Part shown: in pieces, positions 61,401 through 64,000 of the stretch | How positions within the stretch are numbered: position 1 is the first letter of the stretch | How the letters are laid out: every line of letters begins with the position of its first letter | Assembly: GCA_021628825.1 (NCBI GenBank) | Contig: JAJXRY010000002.1 | Span: 930,001 to 994,000 of the forward strand | DNA: 64,000 bases | DNA from: Lachnospiraceae bacterium | GTDB lineage: Bacteria; Bacillota; Clostridia; Lachnospirales; Lachnospiraceae | Reading direction: 5' to 3' | The notes under the pieces: generated by a model | The model's database searches: none | What the model saw: the letters and a program-made list of their open reading frames with translations, nothing else | What the model was told of the DNA's origin: nothing | Made by a program: the position numbers and the translations under genes

Positions 61401-61860
61401 TTGGACATAATTATGGGAAAATAGCAGGAAATATCCAAAATCAAGAGCAGTGAAGGTGAAAACATAATTTAGCAAGATGGAAATTGGACATAATCATGAG
61501 AAAACAGCAGGAAATATCCAAAATGAAGAGCAGAGCAAGTGAAAAAAATAATTTAGCGAGATGGAAATTGGACATAATTATGAGAAAATAGTAGGAAATG
61601 TCCAAAGTCAAGAACGGTGCAGGTGGAAAAAGAATTGTGCAGGATAGGAATTGGATATAAAGAAAAGAAAATTACAAGAAATGTCCAAAATCAAGGATAA
61701 TGTGTGTGAAAAAAAGGAATTGAATCTGATGAAAATTGGACATAAACAAGTAAAAGTAAGGCTTTTTTTATATCCAAAAAGAAAAGGAAAATATAGACTA
61801 TCCATTCGTAAGATAAAAGAAATTTTGGATATAAAATCTTAAAAAAACCAGATATATGTC
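61401..61860. repeat. Tandem 84-bp repeats, each with a TTGGACAT/ATGTCCAA inverted repeat
   Basis: TTGGACAT-like starts at 61401, 61484, 61568, 61651 and 61736, 83-85 bases apart, with matching ATNTCCAA about 45 bases later in each unit, and a last half-unit near 61825-61855. Units share GAGAAAATAGNAGGAAAT and AATTTAGCNAGAT. No protein gene is supported. Flanking sequence 60960-61254 is AT-rich and featureless. Confidence 0.85.
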
Positions 61861-61914
61861 CAAAATGAGACTTGGCATGAATGAAGAAAAAAATGGAATA
61901 TATGGAATGGCATA

Positions 61915-62160
61915 CGGGCATGGGGGTCAAGCACAAGCCATGACACAGCACACAGGCATGGGGGTCAAGCACAAGCCATGACACAACACAGCACACGGGC
62001 ATGGAGTCAAGCACAAGGCATGACACAGCACGCAATACATGGAGTTAAGCGTAAGACATGAAGCAGCACACAATACATGAAGGCAAGCGTAAGGCATGAA
62101 GCAGCACGCAATACATACAGGAAAAACAAGACATGAAGCGATGCACAATATATGTGGGAA
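61915..62160. repeat. Degenerate tandem repeats of about 36-44 bp
   Basis: GGCATGGGGGTCAAGCACAA and variants start at about 61918, 61953, 61997, 62038, 62076 and 62114, with GACACAGCACA between them. The minus strand is open and Cys-rich but has no plausible start. Decay increases to the right. Confidence 0.75.
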
Positions 62161-62239
62161 AATTCAATATATGGAGGAAAGAACACTGCATAAATTAAGA
62201 CACAAGATATAAAACAATACATAAAGCAACACATAAAAC

Positions 62240-62427
62240 GTTACAGTTCAGCCATGCCCATTCATAAGCTTCCGGATGGTACAGATTGGCTAACAAATAT
62301 TCGTGCTTTCCGGCAACTTATTTCATGTCGGGCGTCAGCTCTATAGAAATGATTGTATAAGCTGCCCTTAGTGAGCAAGCTTCCACGGTCATCTTGCACA
62401 ATCATTTCTGCATGGCTGAACTGTTAC
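62240..62427. repeat. MITE-like element, family B, copy 2 (188 bp)
   Basis: About 90 percent like the copy at 58017, with inverted ends GTTACAGTTCAGCCATGC and GCATGGCTGAACTGTTAC. It ends 30 bases before the GH31 start, so its right end forms part of that gene's leader. Confidence 0.88.
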
Positions 62428-62456
62428 CATAGAACAACACACAAGGAGGATGAGAC

Positions 62457-64000
62457 ATGAGATTCTTTAAAGAAAACAACAGTTTATGCTTCAAGCATCA
62501 GTATGAAACCATGATGATTACCCCATGGGGAAAGAATGCGTTACGCGTGCGTGCGACAAAGTACCCACAGTTTACGCAGCATGACTGGGCACTGGAGGAA
62601 GTGGTTCCTGATACATCCAAAGAAGTTTCCATTGAAATCAATGAGGACAACACTGCATCCATTCAGAACGGGAGACTTAGCCTCAAAATTGATGCATCCG
62701 GTATTCTGACCTATTACCGCGATGGTAAGAAATTCTTAAAGGAATGTCACAGAGACTACGATCAGCCGTCCTGTCCCGAAAGCCGGTGTTTAAAGATCCG
62801 TGGCAGAGAGTACAAGGCAATCATCGGTGGAGACTATACCTTAAAGGTTCGTTTTGAAAGCAACAACGGAGAGAAAATTTATGGAATGGGACAGTACCAG
62901 CAGGAATATCTGGATTTGAAGGGCTGTACACTGGAGCTGGCACAGCGCAATTCCCAGGTAAGTATTCCGTTTGCCGTATCCAGTCTCGGTTATGGCTTCC
63001 TGTGGAATCATCCGGGCGTAGGAACGGCTACGTTTGGTAAGAATTACACGGAATGGGAAGCAAAAGCAACGAAGCAGATGGATTACTGGATTACCGTAGA
63101 TGACAATCCGGCAAAGATTATGGAGAATTATACCGAAGTAACAGGAAGAACACCGATGTTTCCGGAAGAACTGCTTGGTTTATGGCAGTGCAAGCTTCGT
63201 TACCGGACACAGGAGGAGGTGTTGGGAGTTGCCCGTAAATACAAGGAGCTGGGCATCCATATTGATGTGATCGTGATCGACTTTTTCCACTGGACCAGAC
63301 AGGGAGACTGGCAGTTTGATAAGAAATACTGGCCGGATCCCAAGGCAATGTGCGAAGAATTGCATGCAATGGGAACCAAAGTGGTTGTTTCTGTATGGCC
63401 GACCGTGGACAAAAGGAGTATTCATTTTGCAGAAATGCAGGAACGCGGCCTGCTGATCCGGACGGAACATGGCAGCAACCAGACTTATGATTTCCAGGGG
63501 GACTGTCTGGAAATCGATGTAACCAATCCGGAAGCGGCAGAGTATATCTGGGAGAAGTGCAAGGAAAGCTATTACGATTACGGAATTGATCTATTCTGGC
63601 TGGACAATTCCGAACCGGATTATAACGTATATGATTATGACAATTACCGTTATTATATGGGAACAGCGCTGGAAGTAACCAATGTATATCCAAAGCTTCT
63701 TGCCAAGGCATTTACCGATGGAATGAAAAAGGAAGCAAAGACGGACAGGATTCTTCATCTGATCCGTTCTACCTGGGCAGGTGGACAGAAGTATGGTGTT
63801 CTTTTGTGGTCCGGTGATGTGCCGAGTACCTTCGAGTCCTTAAGGGATCAGATCAATGCAGGACTCAATGCCGGACTTGCCGGAATTCCCTGGTGGACAA
63901 CAGATATCGGTGGCTTTATGACCGATGACTGGCAGGATGAAGCGTTCCGTGAACTGCTATTGCGCTGGTATGAGTTTGCAGTATTCAGTCCGGTTCTGCG
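62457..64000 (+). CDS. Glycoside hydrolase family 31 alpha-glycosidase (alpha-xylosidase/glucosidase type), 3' end outside window
   Basis: 514 residues are visible and the frame is open at the edge. AAGGAGGA precedes ATG. The N-terminal beta-sandwich has KIYGMGQYQQEYLDLKG; the barrel has IDVIVIDFFHWTRQGDWQFD, nucleophile Asp383 in FWLDNSEPDY and acid/base Asp454 in WSGDVPSTF. The WLDxSEP form is seen in alpha-xylosidases and related GH31 enzymes. No signal peptide, so it works on imported oligosaccharides. The AraC gene at 59837 is divergent. Confidence 0.92.
   Translation, partial: MRFFKENNSLCFKHQYETMMITPWGKNALRVRATKYPQFTQHDWALEEVVPDTSKEVSIEINEDNTASIQNGRLSLKIDASGILTYYRDGKKFLKECHRDYDQPSCPESRCLKIRGREYKAIIGGDYTLKVRFESNNGEKIYGMGQYQQEYLDLKGCTLELAQRNSQVSIPFAVSSLGYGFLWNHPGVGTATFGKNYTEWEAKATKQMDYWITVDDNPAKIMENYTEVTGRTPMFPEELLGLWQCKLRYRTQEEVLGVARKYKELGIHIDVIVIDFFHWTRQGDWQFDKKYWPDPKAMCEELHAMGTKVVVSVWPTVDKRSIHFAEMQERGLLIRTEHGSNQTYDFQGDCLEIDVTNPEAAEYIWEKCKESYYDYGIDLFWLDNSEPDYNVYDYDNYRYYMGTALEVTNVYPKLLAKAFTDGMKKEAKTDRILHLIRSTWAGGQKYGVLLWSGDVPSTFESLRDQINAGLNAGLAGIPWWTTDIGGFMTDDWQDEAFRELLLRWYEFAVFSPVL

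Noticed and set aside
61210..61410. 66-codon frame VLHTAVLHTVVLLTEV in the repeat region
   Set aside because: It is a direct product of a short tandem repeat, lacks a convincing ribosome binding site, and shows no independent coding sign.
61401..61860. CRISPR array
   Set aside because: Units are 84 bp, similar along their whole length with no unique spacers, and no cas genes are in the window.
61927..62234. Cys-rich minus-strand frames resembling small secreted peptides
   Set aside because: All are translations of the about 40-bp tandem repeat and no start signal is present.

Overview
The window looks like a chromosomal segment of a gut-type, strictly anaerobic Firmicute, most likely a Lachnospiraceae (Clostridia). 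The grounds are AGGAGG-type ribosome binding sites, Gram-positive lipoproteins with acidic Thr/Ala/Glu-rich linkers, a leucine T-box, an Mn2+ (yybP-ykoY type) riboswitch, anaerobe hydroxylamine reductase, a DUF5685/DnaJ-like pair, and glycoside hydrolases of families 2, 31 and 51. Species cannot be told from sequence alone. A dominant property is that about half of the protein genes are interrupted by single-base indels, nearly all in short homopolymers (for example 5 A where the conserved frame needs 4). Shifting one base restores textbook motifs each time, so I read most as consensus errors and give the whole reconstructed gene rather than fragments.

Layout. 0-4.2 kb: partial GH2 glycosidase (minus), YlmH-like S4 protein, AEC transporter, PdaB-like deacetylase. 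4.4-15.8 kb: one sugar-sensing and uptake module: membrane-anchored periplasmic-binding-protein-like sensor, YesM-type kinase, AraC-type response regulator, XylF-like and ChvE-like binding lipoproteins, two-domain ABC ATPase, permease, and a chemoreceptor. A terminator-like hairpin follows each binding protein and the permease. The module is flanked by two versions of the deacetylase 3' end, one complete and one an 86-bp remnant at 16.38 kb. 16.6-18.1 kb: GH51 arabinofuranosidase with an in-frame TAG. 18.3-21.7 kb: LytTR regulator convergent with a hybrid kinase-REC-HPt. 21.8-24.1 kb: duplicated-domain lipoprotein and MATE pump. 24.3-27.0 kb: a TetM/EF-G-like GTPase fused to a YacP/Rae1-type NYN ribonuclease domain, the most striking architecture here. 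27-31 kb: beta-propeller-like lipoprotein, acyltransferase, and a surface protein with His/Cys repeats. 31.1-33.5 and 46.0-48.3 kb: two polar amino-acid ABC transporters. 33.6-44.9 kb: housekeeping (glycosyltransferase, HisC-like aminotransferase, COG2426 protein, methyltransferase, HslO, DapF, TrmO, T-box-leuA, a 39-aa membrane peptide, zinc-ribbon, DUF5685 and J-domain proteins).

49.0-52.2 kb is accessory: tRNA-Arg(ACG), a perfect palindrome, four 53-bp GC-rich tandem repeats, an AAA-type ATPase plus RloB/TOPRIM-like partner, and an Mrr-type endonuclease. Sequences matching the tRNA 3' end recur at 49388 and 51418, suggesting an island integrated at the tRNA. 52.4-57.9 kb: Hcp, aromatic-amino-acid-type permease, metallophosphoesterase, Na+-dependent NSS transporter. 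58.2-59.7 kb: YefM-YoeB toxin-antitoxin with its operators, then MntP under a manganese riboswitch whose ligand and antitermination helices can be traced. 59.8-64 kb: AraC regulator, about 1.6 kb of repeat-rich non-coding DNA (84-bp and about 40-bp tandem arrays), and a GH31 alpha-glycosidase running off the window. Two related families of small non-autonomous inverted-repeat elements are scattered at 45.0, 55.3, 58.0, 60.9 and 62.2 kb.
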